From the NCBI GenBank assembly GCA_003508835.1, contig PUFA01000082.1, forward strand, positions 1,054,001-1,118,000: a stretch of 64,000 bases of DNA. Direction: 5' to 3'. How positions within the stretch are numbered: the first letter of the stretch is position 1; every line of letters begins with the position of its first letter. The position numbers and the translations under genes were made by a program. This DNA is from Eonycteris spelaea. Taxonomy: Eukaryota > Chordata > Mammalia > Chiroptera > Pteropodidae. Shown here in pieces: positions 1 through 11,277 of this stretch. The notes below the pieces were generated by a model. It ran no database searches and was not told the origin of the DNA. It was given only the letters and a program-made list of their open reading frames with translations.

Positions 1-739
1 GGGGGTAAGCTTTCCGTCCTGTGACTGTCCCGCAGAGGACATGGTCTGTACCAAGTGGCAGTGGGTCTGGTGGGCCGGGGTCAGGGTCACGTGTGTGAGA
101 TGCGTACCACCGCACGAGCCCCACGAGGCAGCAGTCAGGAGGAGCAGGTCCCTGTGGGCCGGCGGCAGCCCAGGGCCTCTGTCACATCTCACAGGAGTTC
201 TTGAACCTGGGGACTTGACAATTTGAGGTCCGTGGAGATCTCGGGGTGGTGGTGCTGGAAGGCATTCGGCCGAGTGGAAGCAGTGTCTGGGGGCGTATCG
301 TCTGTGAGTTATGGGATCAGAGAGTTCGCCCCAGCTTTTAACCGACCCCTCATTTCGACAGATGAGGAATCTGAATCTCAGTAACTTGCCCCCAATCATG
401 CAACCGAAGATGGTGAGAGTCAGAACCAGGGTCCAGTTCTCCAAGGCTCTCTCTGCCATCCCCGTCAACAAACATTTTAAAGTCACGAGCACGTGGGAGC
501 ACGCTTGTTTCCTCTCCAAGCCTGTAACCTGATCGGCGAAGCCCGGCCAGCCTCCCAAGTTGTGTCAGGAAGACAGCAAGCTCAGACGACAGCGGAGCCA
601 TCTGTCGATCCTTTAACTCAGAGAGAAAAAAAAACCCTTCCTTTCTTCCTCTCGATCCTGGAATAATGATACGTGTCTTGCCCCCTGAACTAATGATGTG
701 AAACCGCTTCGAACATGGTAAAATGCACTATGAATGGCG
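1..739. other. Unassigned intronic sequence
   Basis: Mixed-composition unique sequence. No repeat family, splice-flanked coding frame or RNA gene recognised. Confidence 0.5.
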
Positions 740-1015
740 ACGGATGAGTAGCAACAGAGAGTTCAGGGAAGTGACCGGTGCAGACTCGGGGGGTGCGGGG
801 TGAAGATTGCCCGCAGCCCCGGTCACGGGCGCGATTTTGACAGGCGATGCGTGTGGCTGAGGAGGGCGCCCGGGAAGGACGAGCGTGAGCAGAGGTGGGA
901 GAACGGGAGGGCATGTGGACGGGTGCACCGGCCTGCCCGGAGCCGGGGGTTCCCGTACGTCTCCCGGCCGGCGCCTGGGGCCGAGTCCAAACCAGCGACT
1001 CAAAGGACGTGGTGC
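740..1015. promoter_or_regulatory. Short CpG-rich patch
   Basis: By hand count there are about 26 CpG dinucleotides between 781 and 1020 with GC near two thirds, so observed CpG is close to that expected from composition. The block is short, just above island length criteria, and no TATA box or initiator stands out. It could be a small intronic regulatory element or an undecayed GC-rich stretch. Confidence 0.45.
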
Positions 1016-1889
1016 AGGAAAGCACCCTGCCAGCTATCTTCACTGCACAGATTATTTTTCCATTTACGGAGGGTCTTCAAGGCACGTTATCTCTGGAATC
1101 ACGCAGCAAGTGTCAGTCCCATTGAACACGGAGAACAAGAATGTTACTGAGACCGATGTTGGCACTTTGCTCATCGTCTCTCTCGTCCTCGTTCTTTCTT
1201 TTGCATGTATAAACGTTAAAATGAAAAAAAAAAGCAAATTCAGATCAAAGGGGTAGTGTAGCCATGGGTGGGGCCCAAATGTCTGCTCATTTCAACGGGG
1301 GACTTAATGACTAGATTGAAGCTCCCTGTCGCTTGCACGTGCCTTTGCTTTGCACCGAGCTCCATGGCTGTCACGCAGAGACAACCAAGCAGATGTTGAC
1401 CCCACATCCTTAACATTAATTCGATGCATATGGGTTCTTGATAGCTTTGGTAAAGTGAAACTGTGTTTGACACTGTTTGGTTTGTGGTTAGATCATGTAT
1501 TCAGTTCCGAAAACTTAAAAAAAAAAAAAAATCAGAAAATGCTGACACATCCTGCCCAGTTTTCATCCCATTCACCTTCTGCAGCTCTTACAACCCCTGC
1601 AGCTAGCCTTCCCTGGGGATCAGAGCACACCTGTGCTGGGATGTCCCCTTGCTGACCCCGTCAGCCGAGACCCACCTCTCCAGGGGGTTTGGTTTCTGAC
1701 ATTCCCCAAGGACGACTGTAAGGTGGCTCGTGGGATGGGAGCAGCATGAGGGCTGTGTGTGCCATGTCGCACACTGTACTCGTTTCTGCTGCTTGGGTCA
1801 TCCGAAGCGTACAAGCCACCGCTTAATTATAGTTGTGGTATATTTATTTAGGAAGTAGAGATTTGCTCAAATTTGGTAACTTCTTGGTC
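1016..1889. other. Unassigned intronic sequence with short A runs
   Basis: Unique sequence with small A homopolymers near 1224 and 1517. No recognised element. Confidence 0.4.
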
Positions 1890-2590
1890 TGCAATAGATT
1901 CATTCATTTACTATTCAACAAATATTTAAGTGAGGACTGGGCATTTTTGAGGGGACAAGGTTCTAGCAATGAGCAGGACAGAGTCCCCACCTTCAGTGTG
2001 GGGGCTTACCTTCTAGTAGGGTTAACAGATACTAAGCAAACCCACAAACGCACGTGTAATCTTGAGATCCCATGACAGTTGTTGACTGTCAGGAGAAATT
2101 AAGGAGAATGGGGCAGTGAGTCCTGACTTGGGGAGACCAGGCTGTTTCAGACGGAGTTATCTGGGAAGGCGCCTTTGAAGACCTGAATACTGAGCAGAAA
2201 TCTCAGCAAGCGAGGGCGGAGGAACGGTGAGAAGGTTAGCGTGACTGGAGCGCATGGAAAGGCGGGAAATGGTAGAAGACTCGGCCAGAGAGGTAGCGAA
2301 GGGCCGGAAGGGGTCGGGCCTTGTAGACCATGGTCAGGATAGTGGATTTTGTTCTAAGTATAATAGGAACTCATTTTTTTAAAAAAATTATTATGTCAGT
2401 TGCATGGAGAGTGGAGTGTTGGGGAGCAGGAGCGGGAATGGGGAAATGCAGACGCTCTTGCAGGGTTCCAGAGGAGACCAGGGCGGACTGGCCAGGGGCC
2501 GGTGACGGAGGGCACAGGAAGTAATTGGAATGAGGAATATTTTGACAGTTGCTGGGATCTGCTGACGGATGGATTTGGGTGCGATTATTA
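1890..2590 (-). mobile_element. L2 LINE relic, minus strand
   Basis: On the plus strand this begins with the complement of an L2 3' end (cattcatttactattcaac) and continues through 'ttctagcaatgagcaggaca' and 'ccttgtagaccatggtcagg', the complement of the L2 ORF2 C-terminal region. Many indels and no intact frame. It is a mammal-wide relic older than the eutherian radiation. Confidence 0.75.
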
Positions 2591-4005
2591 GGGGAGCAGC
2601 TCTGCTCTAATTCTCCAGTTGGAGGATCCCAAGGGCCACAGTCATAACCCCAACTCCCAGAGTGAATATGATTCATGACCCCTTTACAAAGGGGAAGAAT
2701 GGGCAAAGCGTTAAATGGCTTTTATGATTTAAAATAAAAGAATTTTTAAATGTGATACTTTCTGATGAAGAACAGAATAAAGATTTTGCTTGCTTTGTAT
2801 CGCCTTTAAAAAAAAAACCTTTCCTCAGCAACCTTTCCAAACCACAGCAGATATTCCTTAGAAAAATAAAGTAAATTGCAGTTTCCAGGAAGAAGAGACC
2901 CATTGTGGGTTCATTACAAAGTTCATTATTTAGCGTATTGGAAAGATCTGGTTTAATTTACATTTTTTCTGCTAGATAGGAATCCTAGACACAATCAGGA
3001 CAGTTAATGGTGAAAAGGAGGCAAATAATGAAAATTCAGATTTTTCTGTCCTCAGTCCTGGCATTTGAAATTCTAAATAATTTCTTGTAGAAACAATATT
3101 CAAAGTTGGGTGGACTCATTTTGGATTTCCTGTTTCCTTTCCTTTTGTTCTGTTATTATTCCTTCCTTCCTCTGAGGCTGTTTATCAGATTTTTCCCCTG
3201 CAAAAAATAATTCAACATACTTTATGATATTTAAATTTTTCTAAGATAACAATGTTATTGCTTTAGGATACTTTTGTTTAAAAATGTGCAAAATTGAAAT
3301 AATGTGATTTGGGGGGGAGTGTCAACCATTTCTTGGTCTCTTTCTGAATAATTATCCCAGGAATCTGTTCTACTATAAATTAGCTATATCTTTGGATCGT
3401 TTCTTATTCTTTAAGATTATATTTATAGTCTGTGATTAGATATATTTCATAGCACTGCAGTTTAAATTGTGATATTAAAGCTGTGTCAGCCCTGTCTTGT
3501 GTCTGTGAACCCACGAGGTCATGAAGGGATGCATCTGTGTTCAGAGTGCGCCTACATTTCTAAAGCCAATATGATTTGTTTTGAAAAGCGCAGATGAGAC
3601 TAGCACCCTGTGAAGATTATGGATTTGGCATCTTACTGGTCCATGGAGCTGGAAACTTTGCCTGTAGCAGGGTATTGGTGCTTAGTTCTATGATGAATCG
3701 ATGATAATCTGATTTGATAATAAGATCATCATTTCTTCAGCTGACATATATGTTGCTCAGATTCTCCTTTATTGATAAGAAAATAATTTAATAATGCTCT
3801 ACTTCTTTCAAAGAGGGAAATATTTCCAGACTCTTTAGGACAGAGGACTTTATGTTCTGTTTTGGAAAGGATTCTGAGGCTGAAACTCAGCTTTTAACCA
3901 CAACCCAGACAGACACCATAAACATTGGTCACTCATGTGCTTACCCAACATTGTTCAATAACCATAATGGCTGCCATTTATTATCCATCAAGTATGCGGG
4001 GTTTT
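2591..4005. other. AT-rich unassigned intron
   Basis: AT-rich sequence with many short A/T runs (for example 3220-3300 and 3410-3480). I recognise no transposon or gene. It could contain very decayed repeats. Confidence 0.4.
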
Positions 4006-4038
4006 TGTTGTTGTTGTTGTTTGGTTGGTTGGTTGGTT
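4006..4038. repeat. Compound (TTG)n(GGTT)n microsatellite
   Basis: Five TTG units are followed by four GGTT units, uninterrupted. Confidence 0.9.
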
Positions 4039-5299
4039 TGTGATCCACCCAACGGTCTTGCAATGTTGTTCTTGTAATAAAGAACTTGGAGCTCAAAGAT
4101 GGCTCTCTCAGGCCCTACGGGAGTTACCAGCAGGCCAGTGTGCACATGCGTGGAAAAGAGGCTGAGAAGTAGAAGACAGCGTCCTTTAGAAAACATACGC
4201 CCTGGAAGGGAAGACCTAGTAGGTAATTATGAAACAGCAAGAAGACAGCGCGAAGTAACCAAGAACACCGTGACTGAGCGTGAGCTGCCTGCTTCACACA
4301 GGTGCTGAGGGAAAGAGATCAGAAGACAATCAGACTTCAGCGGCATCAGCCAGTTCACTGAGGAGGCCCCCTGAGCAGAATCTAGTTCATAACTATTCTG
4401 AGTGGGCCTGTTCGGGTGGGTTCAGGGCCTGCCTTGGTAATAAAGGCTGTGTTCAGCAACCCCAGATTTCTGAATATTATCCTTACTGCCTGATCCCCAC
4501 CTCCTGTCACTCACTCACCTTCTAACATGGCAACAAAAACGGGATCTCAGGGTCATATACAAACATCCACCTTTGGCTTTACAAAAGTCAGGAACGCTCT
4601 TCATGGCTCATAAATGATGTCGGTGTTGTTTGTTTTTAAATCACACAACTCGTATCGAGATGCTTTGGTTGAAGTAACAGGAAGCCACATTCGGATTGAC
4701 TTAAGCAACGAGGAAATTTCTTAGTTTACACAAATCGGCACCCAGAGCGAGAGAGTTGAGTGTTGGTTCATCTGGGCGGTTTAGTGGTGCCGTAAAGGAC
4801 CGGGCTACTTCCATCTGCCGGCTCTGCCTTCCGCACAGGCAGCTTCGTTCTATGACCGGTTCTCCTCGTGGGCGTAGGATGGCTGCCTGTGGACTCACCT
4901 GCATCCTCTCTCACATCCAGTGGAAAAAAGATAGATCCTGGCTTCGCATTCACTGCTGCTCGTAAGAGTAAGGAAGGATTTTTCCCCAGGCGTCTCTGGG
5001 ACCAGTTACTGACAGAAGGGGTGGGATCCCTTTAGACCACATGGGCCTGCCTTCTGAGATGAGCTCAACTCTCCAAGCCACAGCTTCTGCTTAGCAGGGG
5101 TGGAGTTATCTGATTACAGAGTCAACAGCAGTGACCATGACACAAAGACTCAGAGCCACCGGTGTTTCCTGATGTGTCTCATTTTCCATCCTAAGCAGGA
5201 TTTGGGGATGATGAACAGTTTGATATGCAGTGCTACAAAACGAATTGCCTAAAATTATTAGGAGCCAGGCGGTAGACAGTCTAAGCATGAAAACATGCT
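4039..5299. other. Mostly unassigned intron, possible very old repeat at about 4640-5050
   Basis: The stretch from about 4640 ('cttaagcaacgaggaaattt') to 5050 resembles a class of old mammalian interspersed repeat, but I cannot name the family. The rest is unique sequence. Confidence 0.3.
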
Positions 5300-5520
5300 C
5301 AGCTTCCTTAGTAATCAGGGAATGTACATTAGGATCACAGTGACCTGCTGTTTGACTTCCACTAAGTTGGCAAAAATTGAGAAGTCTGACCATATAAAAT
5401 ATTGGAAACGATGTGTGTGGAGAAACAGGACCTCTCACGAGCTGCTAGTGGGACTACAGTTTGGGCCAACGCTTTGGAAAAATTTGGTATTATCTAGTAA
5501 AGCAGAGGATGCATGATTTT
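5300..5520 (+). mobile_element. L1 ORF2 C-terminal relic, plus strand
   Basis: The order 'gggaatgtacattaggatca', 'ttggcaaaaattgagaagtc', a degraded 'gtggagaaac', 'gtgggactacagtttg' and 'tatctagtaaagcagaggat' is that of the region encoding the end of L1 ORF2. Frameshifted and truncated at both ends; an old L1M-type copy. Confidence 0.75.
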
Positions 5521-6065
5521 TGAATTAAAAGGATATGTACTATATATAATATATAAAGATTTATAGAAGATATAGTTCAAAATGTTTGTAATTTCTTCAA
5601 AATCATGTTTAGGGAGGCAGGGATCAGAAGTAAAAAATAAAGGAATAAATTTTAAAAGAGGACTTAAGTGAGTCTTCATCTACGTGCAGAAGTATACGCT
5701 TTTAGTTTTTGTAGTGAAGTTAATATTGGCCTTATTGCATATTTTTAATGAATAATTTGGAAAAGGAACGCACAAGCAAGAGAATGAGAGGGAATGCTCA
5801 GTGCAGCCTGGTGCAGCCAGGATTTTGACACAGTCACTTGGACACAGGCTCCATGCCCCTGGCTACCCGGGCCACCACAGGTGGACTTCTTGTCAGGCTG
5901 ACCTGCCACCCAAGGGCCCTTTCCATAGCTCATAGCTGTGCATCTTTCTGGGACATCAGCAGCTCTGCTCTTGACTTGGACATTTCTTCCCTTAGGATTT
6001 TTATAATCTGTCTTTCAAAGATGGTGTAACATTTCTGTGCTATATAGAACAGTTTGTGTTTCATA
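5521..6065. other. Unassigned intronic sequence
   Basis: AT-rich to 5760 and then mixed. It may include the continuing 3' part of the preceding L1, but the match is not clear. Confidence 0.35.
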
Positions 6066-6480
6066 AAACACACACACACTCACCATACCATACCGCACAC
6101 CACACATATACACACCACACACACACACACTACATGCCACATACACACCACACATACCACACACACATACCACACCACACACACACCACACACACACACA
6201 CGCACCAACCACACACATACACTATACCACACACGCACCACACACACACACTCACCACACTACATCCAACACACACCACACACCACACATATACACACCA
6301 CACACACCACATGCCACACATATACACACCACACACAACACCGCACACATACCACACACACCACACACCACACATATATACATCACATACACACACACCA
6401 CACACACACACCACACACACCACACCATACACATATACCACACACACCGCACACTACACATATACACAGACACACACCCC
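6066..6480. repeat. Interrupted CA-rich microsatellite array of about 415 bp
   Basis: CACA runs are broken by CC, AT and GC steps into larger motifs such as acacaccacacacatacc and 'cacacatatacacacc', so it is a compound CA/CCA/TA array and not a pure (CA)n. All three plus frames and some minus frames stay open through it. The resulting Thr-His or Cys-Val proteins are artefacts. Confidence 0.92.
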
Positions 6481-7394
6481 ACATGGGCTTCTTTGGTGAA
6501 AGAGAGCAAAAATAAATTAATTGTTTATTTAGAAATGGATGGACTTGTTGGAACTGATAAAAATGTATTTGTCTTTTGATATTTTTCTCCTTTCTTCACA
6601 TCAGAATTTAAGATTTGAATATACTAAATAAGTAAGGAGTTATAAATTTTACATATTCCAATTAAATATTTTTTCCTAACCTCAGGAAAGGCCTGTGTTT
6701 TCTGCCTTTGTATACAAGTGTATTTCATTATCGAAGACAAAAAGTTCAAAAAAAAAATCCAGAAACGAAACAAAATCCTAGCATTTGGGGACATTGAACA
6801 AGACACATGCTAACTGTCATATCAGTTTTCCAAACTAGTTCATGCAGTACTTCATGAAGTAATGCATCCACTTAAAGGTATAGTCGACACTTGTTTTTAA
6901 GGAGATGCTTTAGCTGAGGACCCCAGGAGAGACGGCCCGGCTTGCTCGTTACATCTCGTGACGTCTCGCTGTTAAGCACAGATTGCTCCGTGATAGCTTA
7001 CCGTTCTCTGTAAGGTGAAAACGAAATGGACTCTTCAGCACCATTCCCCTTCTCCGAGAGCCATTAGCTCCCGCCAATGTGCACTAAAATCGCGGGAGCT
7101 GTCGCTGATGTGCCCATGGAAGAGCTGTTTCGCAGCTGCGAATGTGGCGCGGTGGCCTTCGAGACCCGCGGGTCATTTAAAGCGTCGGGGCCAGATCTGA
7201 TGGTCACTCAGCCGTTTCTGAACCGTTCACACCGTTCCCTAAGCTGCTGCTGCGCCTGATTGCGGTTCACGCCCCATCCGGGGCTCTGTCAACAGAAATG
7301 CAGACTCCTGGCTCTCTTTACTTTTTGCTGTTTATTATTTGTACTGGACCACGAACCACAGTAACCACTATATAGAGAGAGTATATATATTCAT
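6481..7394. other. Unassigned intronic sequence
   Basis: AT-rich until about 6890, then GC-richer with several CpGs around 7080-7190. No recognised repeat or coding exon. Confidence 0.4.
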
Positions 7395-7595
7395 CCAATC
7401 TCCACTTCTATTATTACAGTATTATTTGTATGTCATATACCACATTATCATTGTATGTGATTATTATATTATTTCGTGGTGATTATTGCTTTTGTTTCAC
7501 AAATTAAGAAACCGAGGTTCAGAGAGGTTAGGTAACTTGCCTGAGTCACACGACTCATGATGGAATCAGAGATCAAAGTCCCATCCTTTCCCGAT
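7395..7595 (-). mobile_element. MIR SINE relic, minus strand
   Basis: The diagnostic complement of MIR is legible: 'attaagaaaccgaggttcag', then 'agaggttaggtaacttgcc', a degraded 'gagtcacacgact', and an AT-rich variable segment to its left. About 20-30% diverged by eye. Confidence 0.75.
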
Positions 7596-7685
7596 CTGAC
7601 GACGCGTCTTCTCGCCCATTCGTCGTGGATCTGAAAGGGAACTTGGTTTAGAAACATCATCTTCCCACGTTATGGAAATCACGGC

Positions 7686-7882
7686 TCAGAGAGAAAGAGG
7701 GGCGCCCAGGTCTCCCTCCTGTCGGAGGTCTTCAGACCACCCTGCTCTTCCCGCTGTGAGACGTGACTTCTCAGCTGTCACTCTGAGAAGGAGAGGGACC
7801 TGCCGGGGTCTCCCTCCTGTCGTGGCCTTCAGACCACCCTGCTTTCCCTGCGGTGACACAGGACAGCCCGGTTGTCACCCTT
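7686..7882. repeat. Diverged tandem duplication, two copies of about 98 bp
   Basis: 'ggtctccctcctgtcg' occurs at 7709 and 7807, each followed by a form of 'cttcagaccaccctgct' and 'gctgtgagac'/'gcggtgacac', and each preceded by a 'gagaaagaggggc'-like stretch. The copies differ by several substitutions and small indels. Confidence 0.75.
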
Positions 7883-9229
7883 TGTCCGACAGCGGCTGAT
7901 CACTCACGCCAGGCGCCCTGAATGAGTTTGCTTCGCCAGAATTGGCTCTGTCGACAGAAACAAAATTCCGTTGCGTTTTCATTACCAAGTGTGAAAAACG
8001 TAGATTCTGAGATTAAAAGAAAGAAAGGAAAATAAAAAGAGCTGGCATATGGTATATTGAAGGCAGGAGGGTATAAATGGATTCTGGGCTCCCGAGTTCC
8101 TTTTGGGACCAGCAGACAAGCAAGCTCAAGGCCAGGGCTGACGCCACTGCCCTCCCCTCTCGGGACACACTGTGGAATCACTGCCCCTGAGCAGCTGGGT
8201 CCGCCACTGTCTCCTCTGCAGGAATTTCCATTTTCACGTTCTGAACTCGGGTACGACATGAATTTCTCTCTCTCTCTTTGTGCTGTTCATGTCACCTTCA
8301 TCTGTGCTCAGACAGAGTCAGCCCTGTGACGAGCAGACCCCAGGTTCCCCCTCTGGGACTGGGGCTTCCTATACAGATGGAGGGCTCTGTTTTGGGGGTC
8401 AACACAGCAAAAATGTCCTCCGATGAGTTTGTTGTTGTTGAATATTCCTATCTCACCGAGAAGTCGGGTTGGAAAGGGTCCCCGGGATCCCTAGTATAGG
8501 ACTTCGGTTTCTGAGTTAATTAGTGGGCCTTGGGACAGAAAGGAGTAGGTTATGATGTCACAGAGGCAAAGGACAGATCCCAGAGTCTGGCTGTTTGAGC
8601 CTGAAACCTCTTGACCACTGGAAAGTCTCACCGGCCTTGACCTTAGCAAGGCCGACCAGCCTCTCCCTGTGGGGTGGCCCCCGGTGACACAGGTGCAGAA
8701 AACACACCTTGAGTAACGCATTCGAGAGCACGGGATTTGCTGGGGTTCACGTCTCAGAGGAGCAGTGCTTGATGGTGTCTCTACAACCCAAAGTCTGGGT
8801 CTTGGCGAGTCCGGGGACTCAGTTTTGTCACAGTGTTTTCAGAAGCGTTCGCATCAGGGGCAGACAGGTCCCTGTGGTATCATACGGTGCCATGCCATGG
8901 AGTACAGCTATTTTATAGCGACGAGAATATTCTTTTCACACCTGGGCTGGGGAGGTGGAATTTGTGATTGGAAGGTGGTTGGTTGGCGCGTGGCTGAGGA
9001 CGACGGGAGAGATGATTTTAAATGGCATGCCATCGGGGAACGGCGAGGCCTGATGGACCACCCGCAACAGAGCCCCTCTCAGATGGCCAGTGAGGGACAA
9101 ACACTGCAAACTTCCCCCTCTCCAGATCCTCTCACTGTTTTTGAGCAGAGCCCTTCGTAAGTGATTTGGTTCTGGCTCACAGGATTACAATCCCGTTTAA
9201 GGCTTCTCTTCTGAGCTTACAGCAAATCA
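7883..9229. other. Unassigned intronic sequence
   Basis: Moderate GC with no clear transposon. Open frames here are short and lack splice-site context or recognised domains. Confidence 0.4.
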
Positions 9230-9715
9230 GGCACAATATATGTTTGCACATATATCATTTTTTAAGTAGACATTTTCTTGATGTATGTACACAGAGAAGC
9301 ATACGAATTGTGGTATAGCTTCATAAATTTTCACAAAGTTATAGAGTCAGAGAGCCAGCACTCAGAGCAAGAAACAGCACGCCCAGCACCCCACCCGTGC
9401 CCTCTGTCTCCTTAAAGCCATGGCCTCGTCAAGGGCCAGCCCTCTGCCATCATAGGTTTAATTTTGCCTGTTTTTGAGCTTTATGTAAATGAAACTCAGT
9501 GTACTCTTTTTGCTCGACATTACATTTATATGTCTATTTTATCCCATGCCATGAATAGTACCTTGATATCGTTGCTGTAAAAGATTCCGTTATAGCGATA
9601 CGTAATTTATTAGTACATCCTACCGTCGGTGAGTATTTGGGTTGTTTTCAGTTGGGGCGATTATAAATAGTGTTGCTGTGAGCGCCTTCCATATGTCATT
9701 GGGGTGAATCAAGGA
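9230..9715 (-). mobile_element. L1 3' end relic, minus strand
   Basis: It shows the complement of an old L1M 3' UTR and ORF2 end: 'ttcataaattttcacaaag', 'gtaaatgaaactcagtgta', 'tatttgggttgttttcagtt', 'ggggcgattataaatagtg'. Highly diverged. Confidence 0.72.
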
Positions 9716-10360
9716 TATGGTGAATCCGAGTTCGCTCTCCTGAGGCCGTTTCATCTCAGAGTTCTGGGAGTACGTTCTTGCCACTCCCATGGGCTGCAGG
9801 CCCCGGAGCGCCTGGTCAGTGCTGCTTCTGCCGTACCCTGGTGCCCTCATGGACTTGGCCAGCCTTTTCCTGCCAGATTTCAGATCTACATCCTAAGGAA
9901 TCCATGGGTACTTGTTTGAATGAGTGTTTTGATGAGGAAGGGAACCTAAAACGTTGGGTTGGAATGAAAAGTGAAAACAAAGGCTGTTTATTTCAGTTTT
10001 TACCACCGCAGTATGGGAGGAAAGACAAATCAAGGAGAAAGAAGGTCGGGTTTGGGATGCAATAAAGCAAGAGAATCGCAGGGCTGGTAAATGGGGGCCC
10101 TCCGCGGGCCTTCCTGGGGTGTCAGTCACCAGACGTGATGAATAGTAACTATCTAAACAGTGGCAGGTGCAGCTGCCACCGTCCAGAAGAAACCCGTCCC
10201 CTTCGTCCCTACCTGTCTGTAGTACACAGACATCACAACCTGGAGGTGCCTGGGGGAGCGGGGGCGGTGGCAGGATTTCTTTTTCTCCCTATGGGAAAGC
10301 TTTAGTGGTGAGAGCAAGTGCTGAGTAAAGGGTGTTTACACTCAGTCGTATCCGGAAGCG
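9716..10360. other. Unassigned flank left of the minisatellite
   Basis: Unique-looking sequence ending 'cgtatccggaagcg' directly before the first decamer. No element recognised. Confidence 0.45.
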
Positions 10361-11127
10361 GGCATCCCTGGGCATCCCCGGGCATCCCTGGGCATCCCCG
10401 GGCATCCCCGGGCATCCCTGGGCATCCCCGGGCATCCCTGGGCATCCCTGGGCATCCCTGGGCATCCCCGGGCATCCCTGGGCATCCCCGGGCATCCCTG
10501 GGCATCCCTGGGCATCCCTGGGTATCCCCGGGCATCCCTGGGCATCCCTGGGCATCCCTGGGCATCCCCGGGCATCCCTGGGCATCCCCGGGCATCCCTG
10601 GGCATCCCCGGGCATCTCTGGGCATCTCTGGGCATCTCTGGGCATCCCCGGGCATCCCTGGGCATCCCCGGGCATCCCTGGGCATCCCCGGGCATCCCCG
10701 GGCATCCCTGGGCATCCCCGGGCATCTCTGGGCATCTCTGGGCATCCCCGGGCATCTCTGGGCATCTCTGGGCATCCCTGGGCATCCCCGGGCATCCCTG
10801 GGCATCCCGGCATCTCTGGGCATCTCTGGGCATCCCCGGGCATCCCTGGGCATCCCTGGGCATCTCTGGGCATCCCTGGGCATCCCCGGGCATCTCTGGG
10901 CATCCCCGGGCATCTCCGGGCATCCCCGGGCATCCCTGGGCATCCCCGGGCATCTCCGGGCATCCCCGGGCATCCCTGGGCATCCCCGGGCATCCCTGGG
11001 CATCCCCGGGCATCCCCGGGCATCCCCGGGCATCCCTGGGCATCCCCGGGCATCCCCGGGCATCCCTGGGCATCCCCGGGCATCCCGGGCATCCCCGGGC
11101 ATCCCTGGGCATCCCTGGGCATCTCTG
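10361..11127. repeat. Minisatellite: 77 tandem copies of a 10-bp unit (GGCATCCCYG family)
   Basis: The array runs 767 bp in near-perfect decamer register. The main variants are ggcatccctg, ggcatccccg and ggcatctctg, with rarer ggcatctccg and one ggtatccccg. Among the first 44 units I count about 20, 16 and 7 of the three main types plus the single ggtatccccg. Only two units break length: an 8-mer at 10801-10808 and a 9-mer at 11079-11087. The tctctg variant is absent before 10611, appears in doublets and a triplet across the middle, and marks the last unit. Each ccccg unit creates CCCGGG at its junction and one CpG. Because the period is 10, frames repeat every 10 codons; several frames on both strands stay open and give G-H-P-W/R-A-S or P-G-M-P-R-D-A repeats. 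These are not evidence of a protein. Confidence 0.98.
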
Positions 11128-11247
11128 GCATTTGGCATGGCCCTGAAGTGAACTTCGGGCCCAGGGGAGGGCCTCACGGTTCACTCACAGGTTCTTTGTT
11201 GCCTTGAACCCACTTCACTGACCTCTCCTGAGGAAACTGGGAGCCCT
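11128..11247. other. Right flank of the minisatellite
   Basis: It begins 'gcatttggcatggccctgaa', a decayed echo of the unit, then unique sequence. Confidence 0.5.
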
Positions 11248-11277
11248 AAGCAGTTCCCCCAAAGTGGGGAACTGCTT
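11248..11277. other. Perfect 12-bp inverted repeat (hairpin)
   Basis: AAGCAGTTCCCC (11248-11259) and GGGGAACTGCTT (11266-11277) are exact reverse complements around a 6-nt spacer. A cruciform or RNA hairpin is possible. Too short for a microRNA precursor and without a terminator context. Confidence 0.85.

Noticed and set aside
6054..6515. Thr-His-rich and Cys-Val-rich open frames
   Set aside because: They are translations of the CA/GT array.
10361..11127. CRISPR array
   Set aside because: The period is 10 bp with no unique spacers, and the DNA is mammalian; it is a minisatellite.
10361..11127. Array of NF-kappaB sites
   Set aside because: The reverse-strand unit ggggatgccc resembles a kappaB site but has a G where a pyrimidine is required at position 7, in every unit, so it fails the consensus.
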